The position numbers and the translations under genes were made by a program. 64,000 nucleotides of DNA, taken from assembly GCF_964340395.1 (NCBI RefSeq), contig NC_135569.1, positions 9,087,540 to 9,151,539 on the forward strand, written 5' to 3'. The first letter of the stretch is position 1, and the number at the start of each line of letters is the position of its first letter. This stretch comes from Glandiceps talaboti (lineage: Eukaryota; Hemichordata; Enteropneusta; Spengelidae). Of the stretch, positions 53,325-64,000 are shown piece after piece. The notes below the pieces were generated by a model. That model saw nothing but the letters and a program-made list of their open reading frames with translations, made no database searches and was not told the DNA's origin.

Positions 53325-55684
53325 GTAATTACATATACATACATATACATACATACATACATACATACAGACAGACAGACAGACAGACAGACAGACGTAC
53401 ATACATACATACACATACATACATACATACATACATACATACATACATACATACATACATACATACATACAATGTACATACAATGCAATTTTCAATGAAT
53501 TGTATGATCAGTCTTTTTTGCTAGTCTCTGTAGTTATGAAAGTAATATTTGACTTACCTTCAGTATCTATCAAACACCACAATACCTGCAATGAAATCAT
53601 AGAAATGATATATGAGCTTATATCTCCGTGAAAATACTTTGGAAAAAGGTGGCAAGTACTTCAAATCAGAGATGCCATGGAGGTGAAAGTAATTTAGATT
53701 GAGTGTTGAGTTGGGTATTTTCTATTATGTCCATGTCAAAACTTGCCTATACACAATGTTGATATTTTCAATTAACATATTATTCTGCCAAGGTAAGTAT
53801 ATAACATTGAATGAATGAACATGTAATTGCATGTGTGTTATTATGCCAAGTTCTATGAAGTCCAATGATTCCCCTCTGGTTAGTCATGCTTGAAGACAGA
53901 GTAAGTTGGGAGTGGGTATGAAAGAGAACAAGCTTAAGTTTCTGAAAAACTGTATTCTTTATTATAAAATACACTCATGTTTCGCTCTCACACAAGAGAC
54001 CTTCTTTAGAGATCTACAAATGACAAAATACAATCATGGAACAATGATGAAAAATATTGAAAACTAGATCTGGAATGATAAGAGGTATGCGAACACTGGG
54101 TGAAACTAGCACAAAGTAAAAAAATTGAAATTAAAACTGAAAAGCTATTTTAAAAACCTGAAACAGTAAAAAAAAAAAATTGTAAAATGGAATATGATAA
54201 AAAAAGGGGGTGGGGGTTCAAAAAATATAAAAACACTGAGATGGCAAAATATTTTGTGTTTTCCTACTTTAAAAACAATTGTTATGATAGATGATATTTA
54301 TTTTAGGAATTGGGTTGTTTAATAAGACATGTACACTGTAGTTTTTGTTTACTGATGTCTATTACAACCACCAGCAATGTATTTTTTCACAATGCTGTTG
54401 AGTTTTATTCACTGTTGACTATGCTCGTCATAGCCTTAGTGCTAACGAGTACTCCTTATGACATCACAAAATCCCATGGTCTAGGTGGGACCGGAAATAC
54501 TTGAAGTAAATCTGAAGGGAACTGACTGAAAAAAGGTCATTTTAAGGTGTTTGCAGATGCTTTTTTAAAGTTTTAAAACCAGAATACATTTCACAAACAT
54601 GTCGTCTAGCAAAATACCAATAGTGAATGTGAGCATTTTGAATCACCTTTAAATTCGATCCCAACTTGGCAATGTGATGATACGTAATGGAACATGACAT
54701 GGATGGAAAATCGCTACCTGTATTTTGAAATTGGACAACAATAATGACGGATTTATATGACAGTTTGTACCAAGTGTGAGCAAGACGTCTGTAAAGTTTT
54801 ATATGACGTGATGTGTTAGTTTTACAATATAGGTGCAATAAGCTGATTTGTGCTTTTCATTAATTTATATTATTCCAGACCAAAAATTCTGTTTTTAATA
54901 GAATCACCCCTTAAACAAAAATTGTGGGGAGGGTGTTTAGCTGTTCTATGTCTCCTCCCACTGGTGGTGAAGGAAATCTGCCCTGCCTCCCCCCACTGTG
55001 TTTCAACTTGTCCACCAGCCCACTGCCCATCTGATATTGTGATGATAATACCCACTCCCAGCAGGAAAACGTTTTTGCTTTCCACTGTACCAAAAATTCA
55101 TTTTGACGTACACAATGTGCACCCCTTTCCTCAATTCCATGTTTTCCTCTCCTACTGTATCAAAATCAGGATTTTCCTGCTGCAATTTCTCCTTGTTTCC
55201 TTGGCATGTTTTGTGTTCAATATAGTACTATATTAAGTACAGTTTTGCATTGGAGAATATTTAAAAAGGTGTTGTACTTGTATCCACGTTTTTAGTTTTT
55301 ATTACAACACCACAATCTAACAAAAAATACAGTGATGCAAATACCACAATCTAACAAAAAATCAATAACACACAACCTTACCAAAAATTGTTAATACCAT
55401 AATGTTACCAAAAAAAATGACCTCAGTACCACAATGATACAGAAATCTATTAGTATAGTATTCCAAACGTAATGTTATGTTAAATTAAAAACTAGAGTAT
55501 ATTTTCTCAGACTTTTGAATTCCATATGTTAGTTATAAAAACTTCTTCTTCAGTGTTCCTTGATTGCCATAGAAACATTTTAATGTCATTCAACAAATGT
55601 GCATTGGACAAGTTAAGTGTAGGAATGGTATATACTCACCAAAATTACAGTGACGAATATCAACTTCTGTACCAGGAACGCCAT
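52619..55684 (-). CDS. Small secreted PAN/apple-like cysteine-rich protein, copy 3, diverged (3 exons, 103 aa)
   Basis: Minus-strand exons: 55684-55640, 53585-53558, 52857-52619. The leader MAFLVQKLIFVTVIL plus VLWCLIDTE is nearly the same as in copies 1-2. The mature exon is much changed (fewer than half the residues shared) but keeps Cys 28, 58, 59, 62, 68 and 80 with almost the same spacing (CC-x2-C-x5-C-x11-C), plus CVAWVYHDES and the EGY motif near the end. The chain stops at GVL-TAA, where copies 1-2 have CAA just before the exon 3 donor; no fourth exon is needed. The frame is intact throughout with no disabling change, so the gene is probably functional. The exon 3 acceptor (GTTAAAG) has a poor pyrimidine tract, which is the weakest point of the model. 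Confidence 0.72.
52946..53112. repeat. (AC)n and (ATAC)n microsatellites in PAN3 intron 2
   Basis: A perfect (AC)n run at 52946-53019 and (ATAC)n at 53026-53110. A further (ATAC)n-(AGAC)n compound tract lies at 53262-53471. All lie between exons 3 and 2. Confidence 0.95.
53262..53471. repeat. (ATAC)n-(AGAC)n compound microsatellite
   Basis: Alternating blocks of ATAC and AGAC units ending about 85 bp before PAN3 exon 2 (minus strand). The long YIHT/VCMY frames are artefacts. Confidence 0.95.
54877..55205 (+). repeat. Interspersed repeat, copy 2 (pair with 48285-48612), in PAN3 intron 1
   Basis: Same order of shared phrases as 48285-48612, with moderate divergence. The frames in it (for example 54850-55236 plus) contain no recognisable domain. 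Confidence 0.8.
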
Positions 55685-55960
55685 ACTTTCAGTCTTCCGT
55701 GTTTCAACTAGTGTATGGATGAACAAACGATTTGTGAAATTCAAGCTGGGGATCAGTGTCTCATGTATGATCACAAATGCTAAACAGTTTGAAAATCTAC
55801 CAATGAAAAATGCTTTACATTACCAACTCTTGTAAGTACTATTGTATACTGAATTGTGATTGGTCAGTATCCTTCTTATTTATAGTAATAGTTTTCATGT
55901 TTTTAATTCTGGAGACAACATATGGTACTGTGACCTTTTACCTACTTTAAATATATTAGC
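55685..55960 (-). promoter_or_regulatory. Conserved upstream region of PAN gene 3
   Basis: The reverse complement matches 31790-32053 and 42880-43138, including ACTATAAATA followed by ACCAATCACAA. It shows that the third gene was copied together with its promoter. Confidence 0.4.
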
Positions 55961-56336
55961 ATGGATGATTATGGATGGATTGATGGTGGGGCGGTTGGGG
56001 ACTTACCGATCGATGGACGACTGATTGATCGATTTGATTAACACTTGGTTAACATTCATCACATTTTAAGAGATTACAACATTTTGAACTTTGTGTATGA
56101 GAAAAAAAGTATCAAACTGCTTAAACCCTGCAAAATGTTATTACCTTGTCTGCAACTGCACTTCATATCACTTTCTCGATGTTTGTTTGGCTACTTCTGC
56201 ATTCCCACTTTCTGTGTTCACCTCAACCCCATGATATCATGGTATAATGTATATCATACCAATTCATCATTCCTTTTTCGTGCGACTGCCATAATATAAA
56301 TGTTTATTTCATCAAACCCTGATACCCATTTACCAT

Positions 56337-56736
56337 CGTGGTCATCATATACAACTGCCGACATCAGACAATGGACAAAAGGAACCTGTCAGAGAAAGGG
56401 AAAGTAAACAAATGAATTGGATTAATAACACTTGGCACAGCATGTTGGAAGTACAGAGACATGTATCAATTCCATCATTTGATAAGAACAGTTTTATGGC
56501 CTCTGAACATAATAGTTCATGTTCACAAACAAATTTCCAGTTCCCCTGGCAGTTCATGTACACATAAAGAGATTATAAAACTGTTCTTATCAAATCATGA
56601 TGTGAAATACAAGTCTGTATTGTTCGAACCTGCTGACTCAGCCAAGTGTTATTAATCCAATTCATTTGTTTACTCTCCCTTTTTGTAACAGGTTGCATTC
56701 ATCCATGGTCTGATGTCAACAGTTGTATAAGACCAC
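56337..56736. mobile_element. Fold-back element with arms of about 160 bp
   Basis: The left arm (56337-56503) and right arm (about 56570-56736) are extended reverse complements: GTAAACAAATGAATTGGATT, TTGATAAGAACAGTTTTAT and the outer CATCAGACNATGGA are shared, with a spacer of about 70 bp. No transposase. The region between 55960 and 56337 shows no gene. Confidence 0.75.
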
Positions 56737-57106
56737 TAATCCAGTATGTTTACTCTACAATGGTGGAAATAGTTTGTATCATTATTTGTCAAGAAAACAG
56801 TGTTGTTCGTATAATATACAACAATATTGTGATGAGACAATCATGCTAAAGAATGCATCTATAAAGGGCAACTTAAGGTCAATAATATCATGAACGTAGG
56901 GATTGTTTTCCATATGGTCATTGTGTTATTGGTTTCTTCTCATCAGATGTACAGCCTTTACAGATTGGAAGAACTGTTTTATATATTGTCATTCTAAGCA
57001 TGACATTCACAAGCCATTAACGGTCCAAGTGCAACAAACCTGCGGGCTTGCCTGACGAAAACGGGTGTCATAAAAGTTGTTTGCATCTCTAAAGCTGTTT
57101 GTAGTG

Positions 57107-57480
57107 TTACTTATAATAGCCTAATAAATTGATAACAACTGATATAAGACGGAGATAAGGTTTGACCATTACCCGTCTCGCGGGAGACGCCATTGAGTGC
57201 ATAGCAACCACATTCGGGTGGTCAAGCTGAAGTGTCAACCGCTTAGCAACACCATTGTTCTCGACGTCATGTACAGTGCAATACGTATGATCATGGAAGT
57301 ATACTTCCATGGTATGATAGATCAAGGGAAGCAAACTTTTAAAGTATGGTTGTAAAAACGATGTGCGTATGTGAAATTCATAACTAGCCGTCAGACGTGA
57401 CAGTGATTTTTGGCCGTCTGGGCGCAGAAGAAGAGCGGTTGAGATTGACAGTTTCAACATGAACTTGAAAATATTACTAG
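57107..57480 (-). other. Open stretch of 117 codons in a CpG-bearing region
   Basis: A minus-strand frame from ATG (57460) to TAG (57107-57109) lies in a stretch with raised CpG (CCCGTCTCGCGGGAGACGCC near 57174). No domain is recognised and there are no flanking exon signals I trust. It may be a first exon or a chance frame. Confidence 0.2.
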
Positions 57481-57976
57481 AGTTGGATCCACTCGAGGAT
57501 CGCAGGCCCTGTGGTTGAAAACTTGCATGTCAGGTCGCGAATATTGTATTCCTATTTTTAAACAACGTCTAAAATTTGATACAATGTCAAAACTTGTCCA
57601 TAGACTTTTTATATGTCGCGTAGCGTTGTCTAAAAACCAACACAACAACGTGTACATTGGTGTACGCGATCACTTTACCGTATAACGTGCTGTTAATAGT
57701 TGGCAATGATGTAATTCTTAGTCCGTAATTCGTCAGCTAAATTCGTCAGGGTCCGCTAAAAACTTTGAAATCGGTTGAGAATTTTTTTTCGCTGTCTTTG
57801 ATTTTATCATATAAATTTATAAATGAGCTATATATATGCATTTAAAATTAAAATTCAGAGATACTATGTCGTTTTATTTTACGAATTTGGACTATGAGTT
57901 CTACAACATGTTCATCGAACTCAAGTATAAACATGGCTGACATGTACACGTGTTCCACGCATCGCCGATGATTCCC

Positions 57977-58180
57977 TAGTTCCTGACGATCGTATTCCGA
58001 TTTCACTCTAAGTTGCTGTATCTTCATACAGTACTAGTCTAGTTCATGACGACCGTATTCCGATTTTACTCTACGTTATTAAGGTAGGGTAAAATTGGAA
58101 TACGGTCATTGGGAACTAGACTGGTAGATATTGTATGAAGATAACATGTGGTAAAATCGGAATACGATTGTCAGGAACTG
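57977..58180. other. 200-bp inverted repeat with a motif repeated in each arm
   Basis: The left arm (57977-58075) pairs with the right arm (58085-58180). Within each arm the phrase GACGACCGTATTCCGATTTT (or a close variant) plus ACTCTA occurs twice, so four related copies lie in alternating orientation. If transcribed, it would fold into one long hairpin. Confidence 0.7.
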
Positions 58181-58765
58181 ACTATGATTTCCCGATCTGT
58201 GACGATAATTAAGAACTTTTCAATTCTGAACTCTAGGACCGAAACGGGACATTGGCACTCTAAAAATGTGTAAGACTTTTAGCTTTCGTCCGTATTTGTC
58301 ATCAGCGTAAATGTCAACGGTTCATAAGGGCTTACGGCTGGTGGATGTGTAGTAGTACTACGCCACACTTCATGTGCATTGCATTCTAATATACTGATAT
58401 TGAATATTGGTGACGGGAAATGTTTCCACCATGTACATGTGTACTAATAATCAAAACTACTCGATTTTGCTTGTCATTAATTACCATTTCTCAAGATTGA
58501 AATATTATAGCCATCTAGTATGCTGCATAAGTTTGGCACTGACAACGTATTCCCAGAAATGACAGTCAGTTCGGAAATATAATGACAGTGTGACACTGGC
58601 GTATTTTTCTTTTAACTTGATGTTGACACGCTATATTTTCGCAACATGCTCTTTAGTTCGTGTACTTTCAATTTTTCAATGTCTTCCATGATGACTTAGG
58701 ATTGTAGATGGTCACAAACGGTAGTATTTTTTTCAGACTAATGCATTGACTTTCATATGAACAAC

Positions 58766-58861
58766 ATGGCCACTCCGCAAAGCTTGACCTCCGTAGCAAC
58801 CGTTGCTAGGTTATTTGCATATCTCGCGAGATCTGCCGCGAGACGGAAAATACTTTATTGA
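58766..58861 (+). promoter_or_regulatory. Promoter-like segment with TCTCGCGAGA and a 31-codon frame
   Basis: The palindrome TCTCGCGAGA lies at 58822-58831, with a second CCGCGAGAC nearby and an inverted TAGCAAC-CG-TTGCTA at 58794-58809. TCTCGCGAGA is a known core promoter element of vertebrate housekeeping genes. An ATG in fair context (58766) opens 31 codons across it to a TGA. No downstream gene is recognised, so this is tentative. Confidence 0.3.
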
Positions 58862-59344
58862 CCCACTCCTTAGAAATGATCTTACGCTGTGAACTACACT
58901 GTTTACTTGTGTTATGTAAGAGCCCATCATCACATGTGTAAATATTGGTACTCTTTGATAACAAGTGGACTTGCTTCTTTAATGGCTTGTCCCAGTAATG
59001 GTTTCTTGCAAGACTTCACAGATTTCATGATTTTATTATTTTTTTCAAAAACAAGTTTATGGTCGGAGTGAAAAATTAGGTAGGGTCGGGTAACCGGAAC
59101 CAAACAATTTGTTCTAAGCCTTATGACATTGTATACACCCACATCTTACTCATTGTTTCATTGTTTTTGAAATATTGCAAAGTAGTAGAAATTACCACTA
59201 TATTCCCACTATGTTTTTAAAAAAGCTTTTGCTGGTATGATTATATTATTCTAGAATGTTCTGTTTCTGTCAACATGAATATACTAGTAACATGAGGGGT
59301 TTGCCAAAAGACTCCCTATGTCACTTGTATTTCACTTGCCTGAA

Positions 59345-61790
59345 CAAATATTGGTATTGGGGAATTAATATTCTTTTATACCAAGGGTTGTAACAAAATT
59401 AGCCAGAACATTGATATTTTAACAAAATATTCTTTTATACCAAGGGTTGTAACAAAATTAGCCAGAACATTGATATTTTAACAAAATATTCCTTCATACC
59501 AAGGGTTGCAACATTAGCCAGGACATTGATATTGTAAGGCAAATTACAAATGCTTAGAAAGGCAAAAATTTAATGATTTTATAATTTATTTATTTGATTT
59601 CTTTTGATTTGACAGCTGTATACATCATATGACAGTGCTTTTCTGTTTATTAAGATGTCATTATTTACTAGTAAGAGAAGATGAACACTAGATTTACCAT
59701 TCATGTGAGGTATTTTGAAGTGAAATATGATTATTCAGCCTTGTCTCATTTTTCTTTGATAATATATGCACTGTTTGTCACCTAAGAACAAGACCATTAT
59801 TTCTACAGCCAAAATGTAGAGTTCATTTAAGAAAAATGTGCTTTTATATCAAGGTTGTACTAGCTTCATAAAATTAGCTAGGATGCTGGTATTTTCAGCC
59901 AATTACAAATGTTTACAAAGGCACAAGTTAGCTTTTAGTGATTTTTAATTTGTTTTATTTTGTTTCTTTTGATTTGTTTTTGATATGTCAACTGTACATA
60001 TTTGTAATATTTATTTTTCCAGTCATGTATTTATTTGATATATGTCATTGTTTAACTTTATGTCTGTGTCAATTGTATATAGTTAATGTGAAATGACTTT
60101 ATATTTATATTGGGTGTACACCTGTCGTCATCTTTTTGGTTAGTAAATAAATTTTAAAAAATTGTATTTTTTTGCATGTCTTGTATGGGAATGAATTTAG
60201 TTTAGAAGACTGGACATTTCAATGAAGTATGTAGGTGTACCAAATATATGGATTTGTAGACTAGTGTAATACCATCTGGTGTTTCCATCTAATTTGACCA
60301 TTGACCCAAAATGATTACTCTTGTGTCCATAAAAATGTCACTCCACATGCACTACAAACACTTATAGGTTTTAAGAACCATCTAGCATTTTAAACCAGTA
60401 GAAAACAATTTAGTATCACTACTACCACCGACTTTCCATTTCGAATTCATTAGTGGACAGTATATGCAAGACAAAAATATTATTCAAATAGTACTGTAAG
60501 GTATGAATATTTTTTTATGAAAATAGTATGTGTGAGACAAACGATGCAGTATTACTGGTATCTAGTTAACAGTAAATATTTGTTTTCATCTGTTATTACA
60601 AATTTGGTATAACAGCTGGAGTAACATGTTACCGATGACATTCGTAATTTTGGTAAATTTCATATTTTGACCATAATATCCCTCCTTTGATTAAAGGGTC
60701 AGTGAATTGTACTGTAGGTCATATTTTAAATATGCCATTATGAGTCCTTAGGGTAAAATGCACCTCGGTTTTAAAAGTTGTCGGATCACTTTCAAATTTG
60801 TACCAGTGGTAGACCATGATGGGAGATTTATATTTTGGGGGAAAAAATTGGGGTCCACCATCTAGTTTTCGAAGGAGGGTGCCCACTAGAGTTTCATTGT
60901 TCTGGTTTCGTCATATTTAGGCCATCATGAGTCCTTAAGCCAGTTAAGAAAACAGTATACATTTCATACATAACTAGAATTCACATTGGCCAAATATCAT
61001 GATTCAATAATATTTGGAATGGTCTAAAGACATAACTCCCTTACATGGTTAGCATTAATTATTTAGCCATTCACATTTGTTACGTAAATTTGAACTTTAA
61101 TGAAAGCAGAGTGGCTTGGCACATTCAGGAGAAATGAGCATGATGAGTAGACAGGGTACATGCTCACTGTTTCACTGTCATTATTGTGTTTACCACAGCT
61201 TTAGATATATACCTGTCTACTCAGCTAATTCCCGAAACATGTAAGTTTAAGCGATCCTGTGTACAAGTGGAGATATGATAGTGACTCTTTGTATAGTAAC
61301 ATGATCTACCTGCTGGGTGTGGTGGTCAAAGTAACAGATACAAATGTTATTTTACCATTATGAGGAGCAACATTTCATTCATTGTATGTGGATAAAATGA
61401 TGATAAAATAATTGCTATGATACAGTAAAATACAAAAGTGCAATTTATTTCACTGTAATTAATACAAACAAGGTCATCAAAGCTATATACAATAAAGTGT
61501 CGCGGTACTTTGCCAACAATCATTTTTATTACCATTTTTCACTTTTTAGAGTATAGATAAGGAAAAACAATATGCAGACTGTATGACATGTCTAGCTGAA
61601 AATAGTCTATGCCAGATGTGAAAAATGTGCAGGTGCCCAGATTTCAGTCAAAACTTTGTTTGTCATTTGTAGTCACAATTTTTGTGACAAATAGGATGAC
61701 ATAGGACGTGTATAGAATAGCCTTCGACTCAGCTGACCATTTCTGGTAGTATAATCCAGCATGGCTGTTTTAGGTCATGAGATTTGATAT
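59345..61790 (-). repeat. Duplicated non-coding block, copy 3 (inverted)
   Basis: In reverse complement, 61790-61340 matches 28800-29260 and 60640-59345 matches 29260-30190 onward. A segment of about 700 bp (60640-61335) without counterpart interrupts it. The local triplication of a 58-bp unit (ACCAAGGGTTGTAACAAAAT) at 59368-59540 mirrors 29910-30090. Its position upstream of inverted PAN gene 3 matches the order in the other units. Confidence 0.75.
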
Positions 61791-64000
61791 AATTGTAAAT
61801 CACAAATTGAATGAACATTAATTCCTCTTATGTGCAAGATCTGTTGAATGAGTCAAACGACTGTCACTAAATATGCCTTTATGGTTGATTCGTATAATGA
61901 TAAACATCTTTATTTATACTGAATAGTTCTTTAAATCTTTATAAAATTGGCTCCCTAGAAGGCCAGTGAGAGCCAACCCTAACATTATGAGTTCAGTGTA
62001 AATGCATTGGCCAGGGAAAACATGTGTTGTTCAGTAGAGTCAAACTGAATGACACTCTTCTTACGTACAGCGTGGCAAATTTAAATCCCTGGTCAGGGTT
62101 CGCACCCCGACCTTACCATTTTGACTTTGACTTTTGACTCTTAGTTTTTTTAGGCCTTATTGAAAGGTTTTACCAACCACTATATACACACAAATGACAT
62201 TTGACCCTATTTGTTGGACCTCGTAGTTTCAAAGTTGATGATTTAAAAAATACCCTAATCATGACAGGCTTTCACTCATGCCATGGTATCAACACTACTA
62301 GTGCTGGTGGCACTGTTAAAAAGCACAGCCTTCCATAATTGTGGTTAAACACGTCATTTTGAAGCATGGACAAGTTGACTTTTGACCTCTCTGTTTTAAT
62401 GGAAATGTAGACCTTTGACCCCTAATTTTGGCATCTTTATGGTGGTTATGCTTGTTTTCTGGATCCTCCATGATACACAAACCTTTTACACTTTGTACAC
62501 TCCCCCCCCCCATGGTCTACCATTGCAACCACTACCATTATACTCTTTAAAAATGTACACATGCATCCACCCACTCTTTCGTCTCTCTTGCACGCCAATG
62601 GGGGGGGGGGTGTTAAAGGGGTAGCCAACATCCTCTATGGGTCACTGCTTGAGGGCGCTCTGTAGATATACTATTAATAATTGATAAGGTAGTCAAAGTA
62701 AAACTTTCCAAACACTTATTTAGGAAAAGAAAAAAGACAAATCCAGCTTTTCAAATCATTACTTTATTACATGGTACCTTGTACAGAAAAATATTTTTAA
62801 AACTTTAAAAAAAAATGATAAGTAGAGCACCAAACCTTTTCCTCATGATAACATTCACCAGGGTGCCAAGAGATACTAGCTTGAGGTGTGACCATAGGGT
62901 CCTGCGAGTATATTATTAATGATATGATTTGATTTGATTTGATTTTTTGTGGTTTAATAATACTGGGTTTTAGTCTTTCTTTTCTACTGATTAGATATGA
63001 AATAATGGGGATTATGATTTTTATATGCAAAGCATGTTTATCTGGTGTAATAATCTCCCTGAAGATAAGATGGTAGGTGAACTGTGAATGACTTTGGTAA
63101 TTATGAGGTGAGAAATGTTTTTTTGTTTAGATGAGTCTTTATTCAGTTACTAAAGAGAGTTAATTTTCAGTTGGAAGAAAAGACTAGCCAGGGATAGAAA
63201 AAAGTGTTATTAAACCACACAAAAAATCAAATCAAATGATATAATCAATAAATTGTTCGCTGGACCCTGTGCGCACACCGTTGAGTGACATTGGTCCAAG
63301 ATTACTTGCTTGGCCGAGTATTAACACTACAGTACTCTGGACCTCGATCTTACATTGATTTAATTAATTATTCAGTGTTCATGTCTCAAAAACTGGCTGT
63401 ACGATATGCTCATAAATTGATGGTAGCTGATGTCCATGGTCCTGCCCGGTCTCCAGACCTGTAGATGGCGTATTTTACTTGCAAATTATCCCAAGTTCAA
63501 ATGGCAAAGTCTGTACACGAGATCAAACACTTGGCTAAAGCCAGTGTACAAACTGAACTCACATCATATACTGACACCTAATTTATGATAAATTTGAGCC
63601 AACAGCATGTGATAGAAATAGGGAAATATGAGCAAACAGGAGACTGTTATTGTCGGAAATCACTAATATTGATTTCTCAGAATGGTAGAACAAAATGAAA
63701 TATACTTGTTAAATCTCATTATACAAATCGAATACTTAAGTTGAATAAGTGACATTGAACAATATGTTATTCATAGCACATGTAATATCTAATTGTTGGG
63801 AACAATTTTTTTTATTTTAAATTTGTGACTTTATGTAAATTCTTTTGGTATGTGTTACATCGGTTTGTATTAATAACTGTGATTCTTAAAATGTTTTGAA
63901 ATCTTAGCAATATGGCTAAATTTGTCACAACACTGTAGGAGTTGGATTTTCACTAATTTATCTAATGTTGTGTATAAAACCAAATGCAAACAGAGAATGA
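61791..64000. other. Right flank, no gene recognised
   Basis: Apart from the fold-back element above, I see poly-C/poly-G tracts (62502-62511, 62599-62608) and AT-rich sequence. Frames of 60-77 codons on both strands carry no domains. Confidence 0.4.
62896..63268. mobile_element. Fold-back element with arms of about 90 bp
   Basis: AGGGTCC...ATGATATGATTTGATTTG...TTTTTTGTGGTTTAATAA (62896-62962) is repeated in reverse at about 63207-63268, and the similarity continues inward to AGTCTTTCTTTTC. The spacer is about 200 bp with no coding capacity. Confidence 0.7.

Noticed and set aside
58794-58809. RFX X-box candidate (TAGCAAC-CG-TTGCTA)
   Set aside because: The half-sites are in the everted order relative to the X-box consensus, so it is noted only as an inverted repeat.
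62088-62112. tRNA-like GGTTCGCACCCC (B-box-like) sequence
   Set aside because: The surrounding hairpin has a mismatched eight-pair stem with a six-base loop, not a T-arm, and no A box or acceptor stem is present.

Overview
The window is nuclear DNA from an intron-rich animal, most likely a marine bilaterian invertebrate. The evidence is multi-exon genes with GT-AG introns, an ANKRD49 orthologue, AT-rich non-coding DNA full of microsatellites, many small non-autonomous transposons, and a degenerate TTAGGG-type telomeric tract. The species cannot be named from sequence alone. Nothing here is bacterial or viral.

Layout. (1) 1.8-2.9 kb, minus strand: ANKRD49-like ankyrin protein of 353 residues in one coding exon. 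(2) 3-16.8 kb: no convincing gene; MITEs, dispersed repeats and minisatellites. (3) 16.8-24.8 kb, plus strand: an eight-exon gene reconstructed here that encodes a 453-residue secretory-pathway JmjC oxygenase. It has a signal peptide, an intact HxD...H iron site, an EF-hand pair and a C-terminal HDDL ER-retrieval signal. Its introns are swollen by tandem arrays. (4) 28.5-61.8 kb: a three-copy segmental duplication. Each copy pairs a 1.3-2.4 kb non-coding block with a short gene for a secreted six-cysteine PAN/apple-like protein. Copies 1 (32.05-36.97 kb) and 2 (43.14-45.65 kb) lie head to tail on plus and are nearly identical. Copy 3 (52.62-55.68 kb) is inverted and strongly diverged, but only in the mature-protein exon. 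(5) 49.9-50.4 kb: two compatible exons of an unrecognised 64-residue acidic protein. (6) 56-64 kb: fold-back elements, a CpG-bearing promoter-like segment, the non-coding block of copy 3, and no recognisable gene.

Most worth following are the small secreted cysteine-protein family (conserved leader exons, diverged mature exon, copy-specific C-terminal ends) and the predicted ER-lumenal, calcium-linked JmjC oxygenase. A third lead is a dispersed module, present three times, that looks like an intron end plus the same 42-codon terminal exon.

All exon models rest on splice consensus, reading-frame continuity and comparison among copies within this window. No alignment or database search was run.
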